Counted from the stretch's first letter, positions 1 to 6,322 are shown. The stretch: 9,921 nt of DNA from Nitrospinota bacterium (GCA_002731985.1 PCCT01000064.1:1-9921), one strand, 5' to 3'. A program made the numbers and translations. Notes: a model not told the origin generated them from the letters alone.

Positions 1-105
1 AGGTTGAACAGTCTCACGCAAAAGTCTACTTAATACAAGAAGTTTCGAGCAGAAGCCTGTGATGAGTCCAAATAGGTACTGTTCTGAATTTTGGAAGAGT
101 TCGGT

Positions 106-369
106 TTAGAAATCAGATTCCAGGAGGGGTTTGGCTTTGAAGTTGGGGTCAACGGGTTTATCTGTTGAACAAATCTTAACGGTTTTTTTAGAAATGCGGG
201 CATTGTATTCCCTCAAGTTAAACGAGCCAAACCCTTGTATCACCACACGACCATCTCTACCCAATGTTTCCATAATCGAAACGAGAAAGGCAGTAAGGTA
301 GCGATCAGCTTCTTTCTTTGATATTTTCAACCGCAAAGACATTTTAGTTGTTAAATCTGAACGAGTCAT
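106..369 (-). CDS. HU/IHF-family DNA-binding protein with shortened arm
   Basis: An 87-residue protein, close to the usual 90 of HU/IHF, the small dimeric nucleoid proteins that bend DNA. The family signature is clear: an N-terminal helical part (residues 1-40) and the strand segment GRVVIQGFGSFNLREYNAR in the middle, matching the HU consensus around GFGxF. The C-terminal part keeps the NFKAK-like element that corresponds to the FKxGK of HU. Between these, the DNA-binding beta-arm is unusual. The RNPxTG tip, whose proline intercalates into DNA in HU and IHF, is absent and replaced by a shorter Lys-rich stretch (ISKKTVKIC). The ATG is preceded by a strong AAGGAGA site at 377-383, which fixes the start. 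It is transcribed away from the 2-hydroxyacid dehydrogenase gene. Family membership is near certain; whether it is HU, IHF or a specialised paralogue cannot be told. Confidence 0.9.
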   Translation of the reverse strand: MTRSDLTTKMSLRLKISKKEADRYLTAFLVSIMETLGRDGRVVIQGFGSFNLREYNARISKKTVKICSTDKPVDPNFKAKPLLESDF

Positions 370-376
370 TTAAGTT

Positions 377-383
377 TCTCCTT
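377..383 (-). promoter_or_regulatory. Shine-Dalgarno site of the HU-like gene
   Basis: Reads AAGGAGA on the minus strand, 7 bases before the ATG at 369. This is a near-perfect ribosome binding site and the strongest in the window. It decides the start codon. Confidence 0.85.
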
Positions 384-445
384 ATATGGGAGGGAGTGAA
401 TTGATAACTAATTCTGATTGACTAAATGGCAAGAAGCGTACCAAG

Positions 446-472
446 TTGACGCGGGCTTTATAAGCATATAGT
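446..472 (+). promoter_or_regulatory. Candidate plus-strand promoter overlapping the HU promoter
   Basis: TTGACG (446-451) and TATAGT (467-472) each match 5/6 of the sigma-70 consensus, but the spacer is only 15 bases, shorter than optimal. It faces the 2-hydroxyacid dehydrogenase and would give a leader of about 155 bases containing the inverted repeat at 540-557. It lies across the minus-strand promoter candidate, so the two would compete if both are real. Confidence 0.25.
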
Positions 473-486
473 TTCCAGTGAGTTAA
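457..486 (-). promoter_or_regulatory. Candidate sigma-70 promoter for the HU-like gene
   Basis: On the minus strand, TTAACT (481-486) and TATAAA (457-462) are separated by 18 bases, matching 4/6 and 5/6 of the sigma-70 consensus. It would give a leader of about 80 bases. The assignment is by eye in an AT-rich region, so chance matches are possible. Confidence 0.35.
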
Positions 487-539
487 AAATATGAGGTGAA
501 ATTTACTGCCTTAAAATGATTGCAGGTTTAGATAAAGGG

Positions 540-557
540 TGTATACGAATGTATACA
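540..557. promoter_or_regulatory. Perfect inverted repeat, operator-like
   Basis: TGTATACGAATGTATACA is a perfect 7-bp inverted repeat around a 4-base spacer. Each half contains GTATAC, itself a palindrome, so it can also be read as two tandem sites. It lies in the divergent intergenic region, about 77 bases upstream of the dehydrogenase ATG. A weak promoter (TTGCAG at 520-525, TATACG at 542-547) would place its -10 box inside the repeat. Such symmetry is typical of dimeric repressor sites, and GntR-family regulators often bind TGTATACA-like sequences. The regulator is not in the window. Confidence 0.5.
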
Positions 558-633
558 GTTTGAAGCCTTTGAATTTTTGTCGATTAGCTTATGGCGCGGG
601 TGACTTTTCTGATGTTGGGCTGGGAAATACTTG

Positions 634-1593
634 ATGAATGTGAATAAAAACATACTGGTCTATATGACCCATCCGCATGTTCAGGCATGGAATTTTCTGC
701 CGGTTCACGGGAATATTCTGGAGGAGAGGGTTCCCGGATTGCGAGTGACTATTTGTTCAAACTCTAAAGAGTTTCTGGATCGCCTGCCAGAGGCGAAAAT
801 GGCTATCGTGTGGTTTTTCAAGAGTGAATGGCTGGAGAACGCGCCAAATCTTAAATGCATCGCCACCCCGGCGGCAGGAAAAGACTGGATTGATCTGGAG
901 GAGAGCAAGGTTGTGGTTTCATACGGGGCTTTCCATGGGCCGATGATGGCGGAAAGTGTTGTCGGGGCGGTTTTTTATTTTTTGAAAGCTTTTCATTTTT
1001 CTAATAAAATGCAGTTGCAGAAAAAATGGGCGCGAATAAAAGTCTCCGAAAAACTCGGGTCACTCAAAGGGAACCGGGTAACTGTACTCGGATTCGGTAA
1101 GATAGGGCAATGCATAGGAAAGTTTCTCAAACCTTTTGGCTGTGCAATAACTGGAATCAAAAGAACTCTTTCTGAACCCCCGGATTACTTCGTGGAAGGA
1201 GACAGCATTGTCACGGCTGATAAAATTGCGGAAGTTTCAGCACTGCCAACGACCGATCACCTTATCCTCGCACTTCCCGGCGGAAGTGAAACTGAAGGAC
1301 TGGTAACTCGTGAACTTTTAGAAAAACTTCCTGCGGGTTGTTATCTGTATAATGTGGGACGCGGCAATGTATATAATGAACAGGATTTGGTGGAACTGCT
1401 GGAAAACAGAAAACTGGCGGGGGCCTACCTCGATGTCTTTGCTGTAGAACCGCTCCCGGAAGAATCACGTTTGTGGGAGATGGAAAACGTTCTCATTCAA
1501 CCGCACCTTTCCGCCGCTTCTCCGCAGTACCTGGAACTCTTCGTCGAAGAACTCGCGGAAAGAATCAACAGCGGAAAGTATATTCTTGATTGA
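634..1593 (+). CDS. D-isomer-specific 2-hydroxyacid dehydrogenase family protein
   Basis: A 319-residue NAD(P)-dependent oxidoreductase of the D-2-hydroxyacid dehydrogenase family, which reduces 2-oxoacids to D-2-hydroxyacids in the cytoplasm. Numbering from a TTG one codon upstream, the Rossmann motif is GFGKIG (154-159). The three family catalytic residues are all visible: Arg244 in NVGRGN, Glu273 in DVFAVEPLP and His292 in IQPHLS. The length is normal. The split catalytic domain (about 1-105 and 290-320) surrounds the nucleotide domain. The overall look resembles the GhrA-like glyoxylate/hydroxypyruvate reductase branch, but substrate cannot be read from sequence. The start is uncertain: ATG 634 directly follows an in-frame TTG at 631, and only a weak purine run (GGGAAA, 622-627) precedes them. 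The FKBP gene follows after 49 bases and may be co-transcribed. Confidence 0.88.
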   Translation: MNVNKNILVYMTHPHVQAWNFLPVHGNILEERVPGLRVTICSNSKEFLDRLPEAKMAIVWFFKSEWLENAPNLKCIATPAAGKDWIDLEESKVVVSYGAFHGPMMAESVVGAVFYFLKAFHFSNKMQLQKKWARIKVSEKLGSLKGNRVTVLGFGKIGQCIGKFLKPFGCAITGIKRTLSEPPDYFVEGDSIVTADKIAEVSALPTTDHLILALPGGSETEGLVTRELLEKLPAGCYLYNVGRGNVYNEQDLVELLENRKLAGAYLDVFAVEPLPEESRLWEMENVLIQPHLSAASPQYLELFVEELAERINSGKYILD

Positions 1594-1642
1594 TAATTTA
1601 GATGTAAATATGTAACTTGAAATCTTTTTATTGGAGTAAATT

Positions 1643-2119
1643 GTGATTAAAAAAAATGATGTTGTGACCATGGGCTTTAGCTTGAAAAACTCCGCAGGGG
1701 AGGAATTGGATAGTGCTGATGCCAAAGAGCCTTTAAATTATCTTCACGGGGCGAAAAATATTGTTCCGGGACTTGAGGAAGCGATTGACGGATTGGCCGT
1801 GGGCGATAAAAAGGATGTGACGATTTCCCCTGACAAAGGGTACGGTGAAGATGACCCCGGGCTCCGGTTAAAAATTCCCCGTTCCAACTTTCCGCCGAAA
1901 GCAGATATCAAGCCCGAAATGCAATTCGCTTCGGAAATGGACGGCCACAAGCAGATTTTTACTGTGATAAGCGTTGAAGATGACGAGATAAATGTGGATG
2001 GCAATCACCCGCTGGCAGGCCAGACCCTTCACTTCAGCATAGAAATCCTCGGAGTACGCGACGCCACGGAGGAAGAACTATCCCACGGCCACGTCCATGA
2101 CGGCACTCACCATCATTAG
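1643..2119 (+). CDS. slyD: SlyD-type FKBP peptidyl-prolyl cis-trans isomerase
   Basis: A 158-residue protein that catalyses prolyl cis-trans isomerisation and, in SlyD, also acts as a chaperone and metal carrier. The FKBP half-domain appears at residues 6-66, including LHGAKNIVPGLEEAIDGL (34-51) and VGDKKDV. The insert-in-flap chaperone domain occupies about 70-125. The typical closing motif NHPLAG (121-126) is followed by a strand and the VRDATEEE segment. The C-terminus is His-rich (His148, 150, 152 and 156-158), resembling the metal-binding tail of SlyD but shorter than in E. coli and without its Cys residues. The start is GTG at 1643, supported by TTGGAG at 1631-1636 with 6-base spacing. 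It lies 49 bases behind the dehydrogenase. The family assignment is secure; the slyD symbol is by similarity. Confidence 0.9.
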   Translation: MIKKNDVVTMGFSLKNSAGEELDSADAKEPLNYLHGAKNIVPGLEEAIDGLAVGDKKDVTISPDKGYGEDDPGLRLKIPRSNFPPKADIKPEMQFASEMDGHKQIFTVISVEDDEINVDGNHPLAGQTLHFSIEILGVRDATEEELSHGHVHDGTHHH

Positions 2120-2147
2120 GAGAAGGTGGTGAATGGTTTTTGTTTTT
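2107..2147 (+). terminator. Possible intrinsic terminator overlapping the slyD stop
   Basis: TCACCAT (2107-2113) can pair with GTGGTGA (2126-2132), one pair being G-U, around a 12-base loop that holds the stop codon. A T-rich tract follows at 2137-2147. The stem is short and the T tract begins several bases after it, so this is a weak candidate. Confidence 0.3.
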
Positions 2148-2173
2148 GCTAATTGGGGTAGAGTCAAGGTAGT

Positions 2174-2197
2174 GCCCTTCGACGGGCTCAGGACGAC
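2174..2197. repeat. Short dispersed-repeat-like element
   Basis: CCTTCGACGGGCTCAGGACG, starting at 2176, closely resembles a short GC-rich sequence (CCTTCGACNNGCTCAGGAC) that I recall recurring in intergenic regions of many unrelated environmental bacteria. It sits between the convergent slyD and aspS genes, the usual place for such repeats, and its GC content is clearly above the surrounding spacer. There is only one copy here, so its repeat nature cannot be shown from the window. Confidence 0.45.
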
Positions 2198-2253
2198 ATC
2201 GTGAGAAAGCTAAAACCTGATGTACTAAGAACTAGAAACTATGAACTATGTTG

Positions 2254-4017
2254 TTAGCTGAGGTCGTATTTTAGTTTTAGTTCTTTGAGTTGTTGCTGGT
2301 CGATTTCGGAGGGAGCCTGCGTCATCTGGCAGGTGGCTTTCTGGGTTTTTGGAAATGCTATGACTTCCCGGATTGATGGCGCTCCTGCCAGTAACATGGC
2401 GATACGGTCCAGTCCGAATGCTATGCCGGCGTGTGGCGGCGCACCGTACTGCAGGGCGTCTAACAGAAAACCAAATTTTGAATCGGCTTCCTCTGAGTCG
2501 ATGCCGAGTAGTTTGAACATTTTCTCCTGAACTTCTTTGCGGTGAATACGGATGCTTCCGCCGCCAATTTCATTACCGTTCAAAACCAAATCGTAAGCCC
2601 GCGCTCTTATTTCTCCCGGAGCGGATTCAAATTTATCGAGGTCTTCATCCAATGGGGCGGTGAAGGGGTGATGCATTGCTGTGTGTCGTTTTGCTTCTTC
2701 ATCATATTCCACCAATGGAAACTCGGTGACCCACGCCAGTTTGATCAGTTTTTCGTCTATCAGGTTGAGCAGTTTTGCCGCGCTCAGTCTTACGTTGGCC
2801 AGTGAATCGGCTACAATTTTCGGGGTGTCGGCGGAGAAGACGATGGTGTCGCCGGGTTTGCCTTCTACTTTTGCGATGAGACGGTCGAGCATTTCTTTTT
2901 CAAAAAATTTAACGATGGGCGACTGCAGTTCGTTTTCCTGAATCTTTATCCAGGCCATTCCTTTGGCCCCGTACGTTTTAGCGACTTCGGTGAGGTTGTC
3001 CAGCGCCTTGCGCGAGAGGGTGTCGGTGCTTTGTTTGATGTTGATTGCCTTGACTTGTCCGCCTGCTTCGAGCGCTTGCGTGAAAACTTTGAATCCGACT
3101 CCCTTAACTTCCTCGCTCACGTCTACGATTTCTAGTCCGAAGCGAAGATCTGGCTTATCGGATCCAAACCTGTTGATTGCATCTTCATATTTCAATATTG
3201 CGAATGGAGTTTCGATTTTGACTCCAAGCGCTTCTTTATAAATGGAAGCAATCATATTTTCCACGAGCGGGAAGATTTGTTTTTCGTCAACGAACGACAT
3301 TTCCATGTCAATTTGTGTGAATTCAGGTTGTCGATCCAAGCGAAGGTCTTCGTCGCGAAAACATTTCACAATCTGAAAATATCGATCCATGCCCGATACC
3401 ATTAAAAGCTGTTTGAACAGTTGGGGTGACTGAGGCAGGGCATAGAAATTTTTCGGATTGAGACGGCTTGGAACCAGGTAGTCCCGCGCTCCTTCAGGAG
3501 TGCTCTTGGTCAGGACAGGCGTTTCGATCTCCATAAACTTTTCGTCATGCAGAACGTTTCTCACCGTTCGGGTGATCTGGTAACGTAGAGCGAGATTCTT
3601 TTGCAGTTCCTCACCTCGCAAATCAAGATAGCGGTGCTTGAGCCGGGTGACTTCGCCGACTTCCTGACTTTCCCATGCTGAAAAGGGCGGGGTTTTTGAC
3701 GGATTCAATATGTCGAGTTCGTCGACATAAACCTCAATAGCTCCTGTCTGGAGTTTGGGGTTGATCATATCATCGGGGCGGGCTCTGACTTTTCCCACCA
3801 CAGAGATTACGAAGTTTCCACGCAGCGACTGTGCTTCCTGATGGGCCAGTTGGTCGATTTGCGGATTCAATACAACCTGCGTGAGGCCGTATTTATCCCA
3901 GAGATCAATGAAGATCAGCCCTCCGTGATCTCTTCGAGTATGTATCCACCCGCAAAGGGTGACTACTTGGTCGATATTTTTATCCGTTAATTCTCCACAG
4001 GTGTGCGTACGTTGCAT
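2254..4017 (-). CDS. aspS: Aspartyl-tRNA synthetase, probably non-discriminating
   Basis: A 587-residue class II aminoacyl-tRNA synthetase of the long bacterial type, which charges tRNA(Asp) in the cytoplasm. The N-terminal OB-fold anticodon-binding domain spans about 1-105 (CGWIHTRRDHGG at 22-33). Motif 2 is CFRDEDLRLDRQPEFTQID (219-237). The bacterial GAD insertion occupies about 285-425. Late active-site segments include GNEIGGGSIRIH (481-492) and motif 3 GIAFGLDRIAMLLAG (531-545). Length and domain order are normal. His31 matches the residue reported in non-discriminating bacterial AspRS, where discriminating enzymes have Leu; residue 83 is Asp, neither the Gly nor the Lys of those examples. 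If it is non-discriminating it would also make Asp-tRNA(Asn) for a GatCAB amidotransferase encoded elsewhere. Only a weak GGA precedes the ATG. It is the last gene of the minus-strand series, 178 bases after the ferredoxin gene. Confidence 0.97.
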   Translation of the reverse strand: MQRTHTCGELTDKNIDQVVTLCGWIHTRRDHGGLIFIDLWDKYGLTQVVLNPQIDQLAHQEAQSLRGNFVISVVGKVRARPDDMINPKLQTGAIEVYVDELDILNPSKTPPFSAWESQEVGEVTRLKHRYLDLRGEELQKNLALRYQITRTVRNVLHDEKFMEIETPVLTKSTPEGARDYLVPSRLNPKNFYALPQSPQLFKQLLMVSGMDRYFQIVKCFRDEDLRLDRQPEFTQIDMEMSFVDEKQIFPLVENMIASIYKEALGVKIETPFAILKYEDAINRFGSDKPDLRFGLEIVDVSEEVKGVGFKVFTQALEAGGQVKAINIKQSTDTLSRKALDNLTEVAKTYGAKGMAWIKIQENELQSPIVKFFEKEMLDRLIAKVEGKPGDTIVFSADTPKIVADSLANVRLSAAKLLNLIDEKLIKLAWVTEFPLVEYDEEAKRHTAMHHPFTAPLDEDLDKFESAPGEIRARAYDLVLNGNEIGGGSIRIHRKEVQEKMFKLLGIDSEEADSKFGFLLDALQYGAPPHAGIAFGLDRIAMLLAGAPSIREVIAFPKTQKATCQMTQAPSEIDQQQLKELKLKYDLS

Positions 4018-4064
4018 TATATATCCGTTAAATTTAAAGTTGGGAAGCCGTCAAAAGACCCATC

Positions 4065-4093
4065 AAGATACTGAAAATAGGGAGGATTTGCAA
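4065..4093 (-). promoter_or_regulatory. aspS: Candidate sigma-70 promoter for aspS
   Basis: On the minus strand, TTGCAA (4088-4093) and TATCTT (4065-4070) are separated by exactly 17 bases and lie about 50 bases upstream of the aspS start. Each box matches 4/6. With the 178-base gap after the ferredoxin gene, it suggests aspS has its own transcription start. The rest of the gap shows no clear structure apart from a 5-bp inverted repeat (GCAAT/ATTGC) near 4130-4148. Confidence 0.4.
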
Positions 4094-4195
4094 GGGGATT
4101 CCGTTCTGCAAGGTTAGATGGTGATAAATCGCAATCCTACAGAATTGCCCTACAAAACAAGATATGATGACTGCTCAGAACACGTTGAGGGAGCG

Positions 4196-5488
4196 TTACT
4201 TTTCTTCCTGCTCTGAGGTCACACTGGCTTCTTGAGCGCGGAGTTCCTCTTCGCGCTCTTTTTGTTCCTGGATTTTTTTCTCGGCTTCGTAGCGTGCCTG
4301 TTCTTCTTCCAGTTCTTTTTTACGGATTTGTTGCTCGATTACCATAAGAGGTTTGATCTTAACGGCGACTGGTATATTGACCGTATTGCATGAACTCACG
4401 CAAACCCCGCATCCGGTACAAATCTTTTTGTGGAACACAGGTTGCTGGTCCTGATTCTGCGTGATTGCTCCGGGAATAGGGCAGTCGATGACGCACTGCT
4501 GACAAAAACTGGCATCGTAAGCCTGACACTTTTTCTTGCTGAGTATGGCATACCCCATATTCACATCAGCCGGACTGTCGGCGGGTAACAAGGCACTATC
4601 AGGACAGGCGGAAATGCAGGGCAGGTCATCGCACATGACGCAGGGGTTTTTCGTGGGGTCGATATAGGGCGTTCCCATGACCAGGAATCCGAATTTTTTA
4701 GGTGCTTTGACGATTGCGTCTTTGGGGCAGGCATGGATGCATTTGTCACAGCGGGTACAATCCTGCAGGAACTGTCGTTCGGTGATTGCTCCGGGGGGGC
4801 GAATAAGTGGGACCCGCCGGGTAAATTTGTCGACCGTTTCATTGACCTTTTCTATTTTGCCTTGCACCGATTCAATCGCGGGCTTGGCGAAAAAATGTAC
4901 GCCTTGTTTGATGAGTCCGCGCCGGTCATATTCGGGATCAACCTCCTCCTCTTCTACGACAACTTCTTCTACTTCTTCTTCAGTTGCTTCAGAAAAGACA
5001 GGGGGTTCTATCGCTGGGTCCAATTCAGCCTCTACGGGTTCAATTGCTTCGGGTTTGGAGCCGGGGCGGAATCGGGAAAGGAGGCGTTTGAAAAATCCTT
5101 TTTTCTCAACCGGGGGAGAGTCTTCATCAGATTCAGCAGTGACTTCCTCTATAGTTTCACCTGACTGCTGGGAATCCTCGAGTTCTTGCTCATCAGTTTC
5201 GTCAGCGCTCTCATCATCGTTCTCTTCGATGGGTTTGACATCGAGTTCAGCGGCAGAGTCCATGAAGCGTCCGAAGGAAAAGAGGTCGCGCCGGGAGACT
5301 TCTTTTTGTTCCTCAGGCGGCTTCGGTTGTTGAGTAATGGTCTGCTTATCCAAGCTCAGTGGGCTGACTTCTTCCGAAGAGTCATTGCCGCGCTGGTCAA
5401 GGCTGATGCTATCCACCCCTGTCGCGCGTTTTTGAGGGACCTTCTTTTTCTTGAACGTTTTTTTTGCAAGACGATACCGGAAGTCCAT
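4196..5488 (-). CDS. Four-cluster [4Fe-4S] ferredoxin-type protein with long acidic N-terminal half (NapF/NapG/MauM-like)
   Basis: A 430-residue protein in three parts. Residues 1-230 are highly charged and low in complexity, beginning with a Lys-rich tail and rich in Asp/Glu from 83 to 187. Residues 240-370 hold 16 cysteines in four [4Fe-4S] motifs: C244/247/250/254, C283/286/291/295, C321/329/332/336 and C357/360/363/367. The first three end in CP, the last in CN. Residues 384-420 are a Glu/Lys/Arg-rich predicted coiled coil. Cluster order and spacing resemble the NapF/NapG/MauM ferredoxins that pass electrons or assist periplasmic oxidoreductases. There is no signal peptide or membrane helix, so it is probably cytoplasmic or peripheral. 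Basic-hydrophobic motifs at 66-75, 129-140 and 189-200 interrupt the acidic region. The 164-aa gene ends 47 bases upstream. No clear Shine-Dalgarno precedes the ATG. Iron-sulfur function is near certain; the partner is unknown. Confidence 0.88.
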   Translation of the reverse strand: MDFRYRLAKKTFKKKKVPQKRATGVDSISLDQRGNDSSEEVSPLSLDKQTITQQPKPPEEQKEVSRRDLFSFGRFMDSAAELDVKPIEENDDESADETDEQELEDSQQSGETIEEVTAESDEDSPPVEKKGFFKRLLSRFRPGSKPEAIEPVEAELDPAIEPPVFSEATEEEVEEVVVEEEEVDPEYDRRGLIKQGVHFFAKPAIESVQGKIEKVNETVDKFTRRVPLIRPPGAITERQFLQDCTRCDKCIHACPKDAIVKAPKKFGFLVMGTPYIDPTKNPCVMCDDLPCISACPDSALLPADSPADVNMGYAILSKKKCQAYDASFCQQCVIDCPIPGAITQNQDQQPVFHKKICTGCGVCVSSCNTVNIPVAVKIKPLMVIEQQIRKKELEEEQARYEAEKKIQEQKEREEELRAQEASVTSEQEEK

Positions 5489-5535
5489 GACTTAATTAAG
5501 AAGCTTGTTGATGGTTTTCTGGAAGAAGTTAGTGG

Positions 5536-6030
5536 TTATTTCCATCCGAATTCATCGGCGATGAAACTATAGTCATGCCAGTTCTGAGCATTTGAATTTT
5601 CCAACATATACTCATCGGTTGCCAGAACTAGAGGGTGTCCCTTATTGACAAAGGATTGAACGGATGGGAAACGCAGGATAAAAATAGTCACTGCGATACG
5701 GGCCAATTCAAGAATATCCGGTTGTTGTTTGATTTGTTCGATTATCTCAGCGGCATTTTCCTCGGTGACACCTTGAAACATGCCGGCAGTTCTTTCTTCC
5801 AACTCCGGTTTCTCATCACAAATGCAGACAGCTTTTAATTGCAATTCAAGAATGCGCTGGTAATCCTCTTCATCGAATTCGCCATCCATTTTTCCTTCAT
5901 CCCAGGCCGAGCCATCCAGGTTACGTTCACCGGAGGTGTCTTTACGTTCAGCCGTTTCACAAAATGTCAGGTTTGCTTCGTCGAGCATAATTTTTGCGAT
6001 GATTTCATTACTGGGTTGCTGAGTGGACAT
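5536..6030 (-). CDS. Acidic protein of unknown function upstream of the ferredoxin gene
   Basis: I do not recognise this family. The 164-residue protein begins MSTQQPSNEIIAKIMLDE. It is acidic, especially at residues 39-56 (Asp/Glu/Gly-rich), and is probably helical at about 55-70 and 90-122. It has three Cys (24, and a CxC pair at 69/71), a short hydrophobic run (AVTIFILRF, 113-121) too brief for a membrane span, and an aromatic C-terminus ending DEFGWK. No signal peptide or nucleotide-binding motif is visible. I chose ATG 6030 because AGGAG lies upstream, although its 13-base spacing is long. A TTG at 6129 would add 33 residues but has no ribosome site and the added sequence looks non-coding. 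It precedes the ferredoxin gene by 47 bases, so the two are likely co-transcribed, and an assembly or regulatory role for the ferredoxin is possible but unproven. Confidence 0.7.
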   Translation of the reverse strand: MSTQQPSNEIIAKIMLDEANLTFCETAERKDTSGERNLDGSAWDEGKMDGEFDEEDYQRILELQLKAVCICDEKPELEERTAGMFQGVTEENAAEIIEQIKQQPDILELARIAVTIFILRFPSVQSFVNKGHPLVLATDEYMLENSNAQNWHDYSFIADEFGWK

Positions 6031-6035
6031 GGTAT

Positions 6036-6077
6036 TTAATAATCTCCTGAAGACTTGATTCGATATAACGGCTTCAT
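6036..6077 (-). CDS. Possible 13-codon leader ORF
   Basis: On the minus strand an ATG at 6077 follows AAGGA and reads MKPLYRIKSSGDY, then TAA, ending 5 bases before the ATG of the 164-aa gene. It is in a different frame from the TTG-extended version of that gene. The close stop-start spacing would allow translational coupling. Such a short ORF can easily arise by chance, so this is only a candidate. Confidence 0.25.
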   Translation of the reverse strand: MKPLYRIKSSGDY

Positions 6078-6100
6078 TTTCCTTATGTGGACAGGAGATT
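6041..6100 (-). promoter_or_regulatory. 9-bp inverted repeat covering the Shine-Dalgarno of the 164-aa gene
   Basis: AATCTCCTG (6041-6049) and CAGGAGATT (6092-6100) are perfect inverted repeats 42 bases apart. In the minus-strand transcript the downstream arm is the AGGAG ribosome site of the 164-aa gene and the upstream arm is complementary to it. Pairing would hide the site. The possible 13-codon ORF lies in the loop and its end overlaps the downstream arm, so translating it would open the pairing. Confidence 0.4.
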
Positions 6101-6131
6101 TCAATCGACAAAGAAAAAGGAAGAGTCAATT

Positions 6132-6160
6132 TTAATAGAATGCATTTATTTTACCACCAA
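6132..6160 (-). promoter_or_regulatory. Candidate promoter for the unknown-protein and ferredoxin genes
   Basis: TTGGTG (6155-6160) and TATTAA (6132-6137) on the minus strand are separated by 17 bases. The -35 box is poor (3/6). If used, transcription would start near 6125 and include the whole leader with the inverted repeat. Confidence 0.25.
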
Positions 6161-6283
6161 GCCCGCAGGAATCACATAAAAAACAGGCAAGTTTTTTCGC
6201 GGAGTCGACTGGTTTTTTTTTGCGTTTATCTTGTCTTTGAGGTTTAATGATCCATATTCAGTCAACAATTATCAGTTATTCGC

Positions 6284-6303
6284 CGGTGGATTATTTTTCA
6301 CCG
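6284..6303 (+). promoter_or_regulatory. Hairpin just upstream of the radical SAM gene
   Basis: CGGTGGA (6284-6290) pairs with TTCACCG (6297-6303), including one G-U pair, around a 6-base loop. It ends 19 bases before the ATG at 6323. No T run follows, so it is not a terminator. It could be an mRNA leader structure or an operator. The rest of this divergent 292-base region holds T-rich tracts but no convincing plus-strand promoter. Confidence 0.3.
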
Positions 6304-6322
6304 CAAACATAGATTACAAGTT

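Noticed and set aside
1..105. Search for a gene or terminator downstream of the HU-like gene.
   Set aside because: No ORF with a ribosome site, no hairpin with a T run and no RNA-gene structure was visible in this stretch.
5264..5293. RRDLFSFGRF as a Tat signal peptide in the ferredoxin.
   Set aside because: It lies at residue 66, is followed by acidic rather than hydrophobic sequence, and has no cleavage-like region.
4677..5333. 218-codon plus-strand open frame opposite the ferredoxin gene, very Ser/Thr-rich.
   Set aside because: It is the antisense of the Glu/Asp-rich codons of the ferredoxin N-terminal half, has no ribosome site and shows no domain.
5491..5500. CTTAATTAAG palindrome just before the ferredoxin start.
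   Set aside because: A 10-bp AT-rich palindrome is expected by chance at this length, and there is no other sign of an operator.
6031..6129. TTG-start extension of the 164-aa protein by 33 residues.
   Set aside because: There is no ribosome site before the TTG, and the added residues cover the leader inverted repeat and look non-coding.
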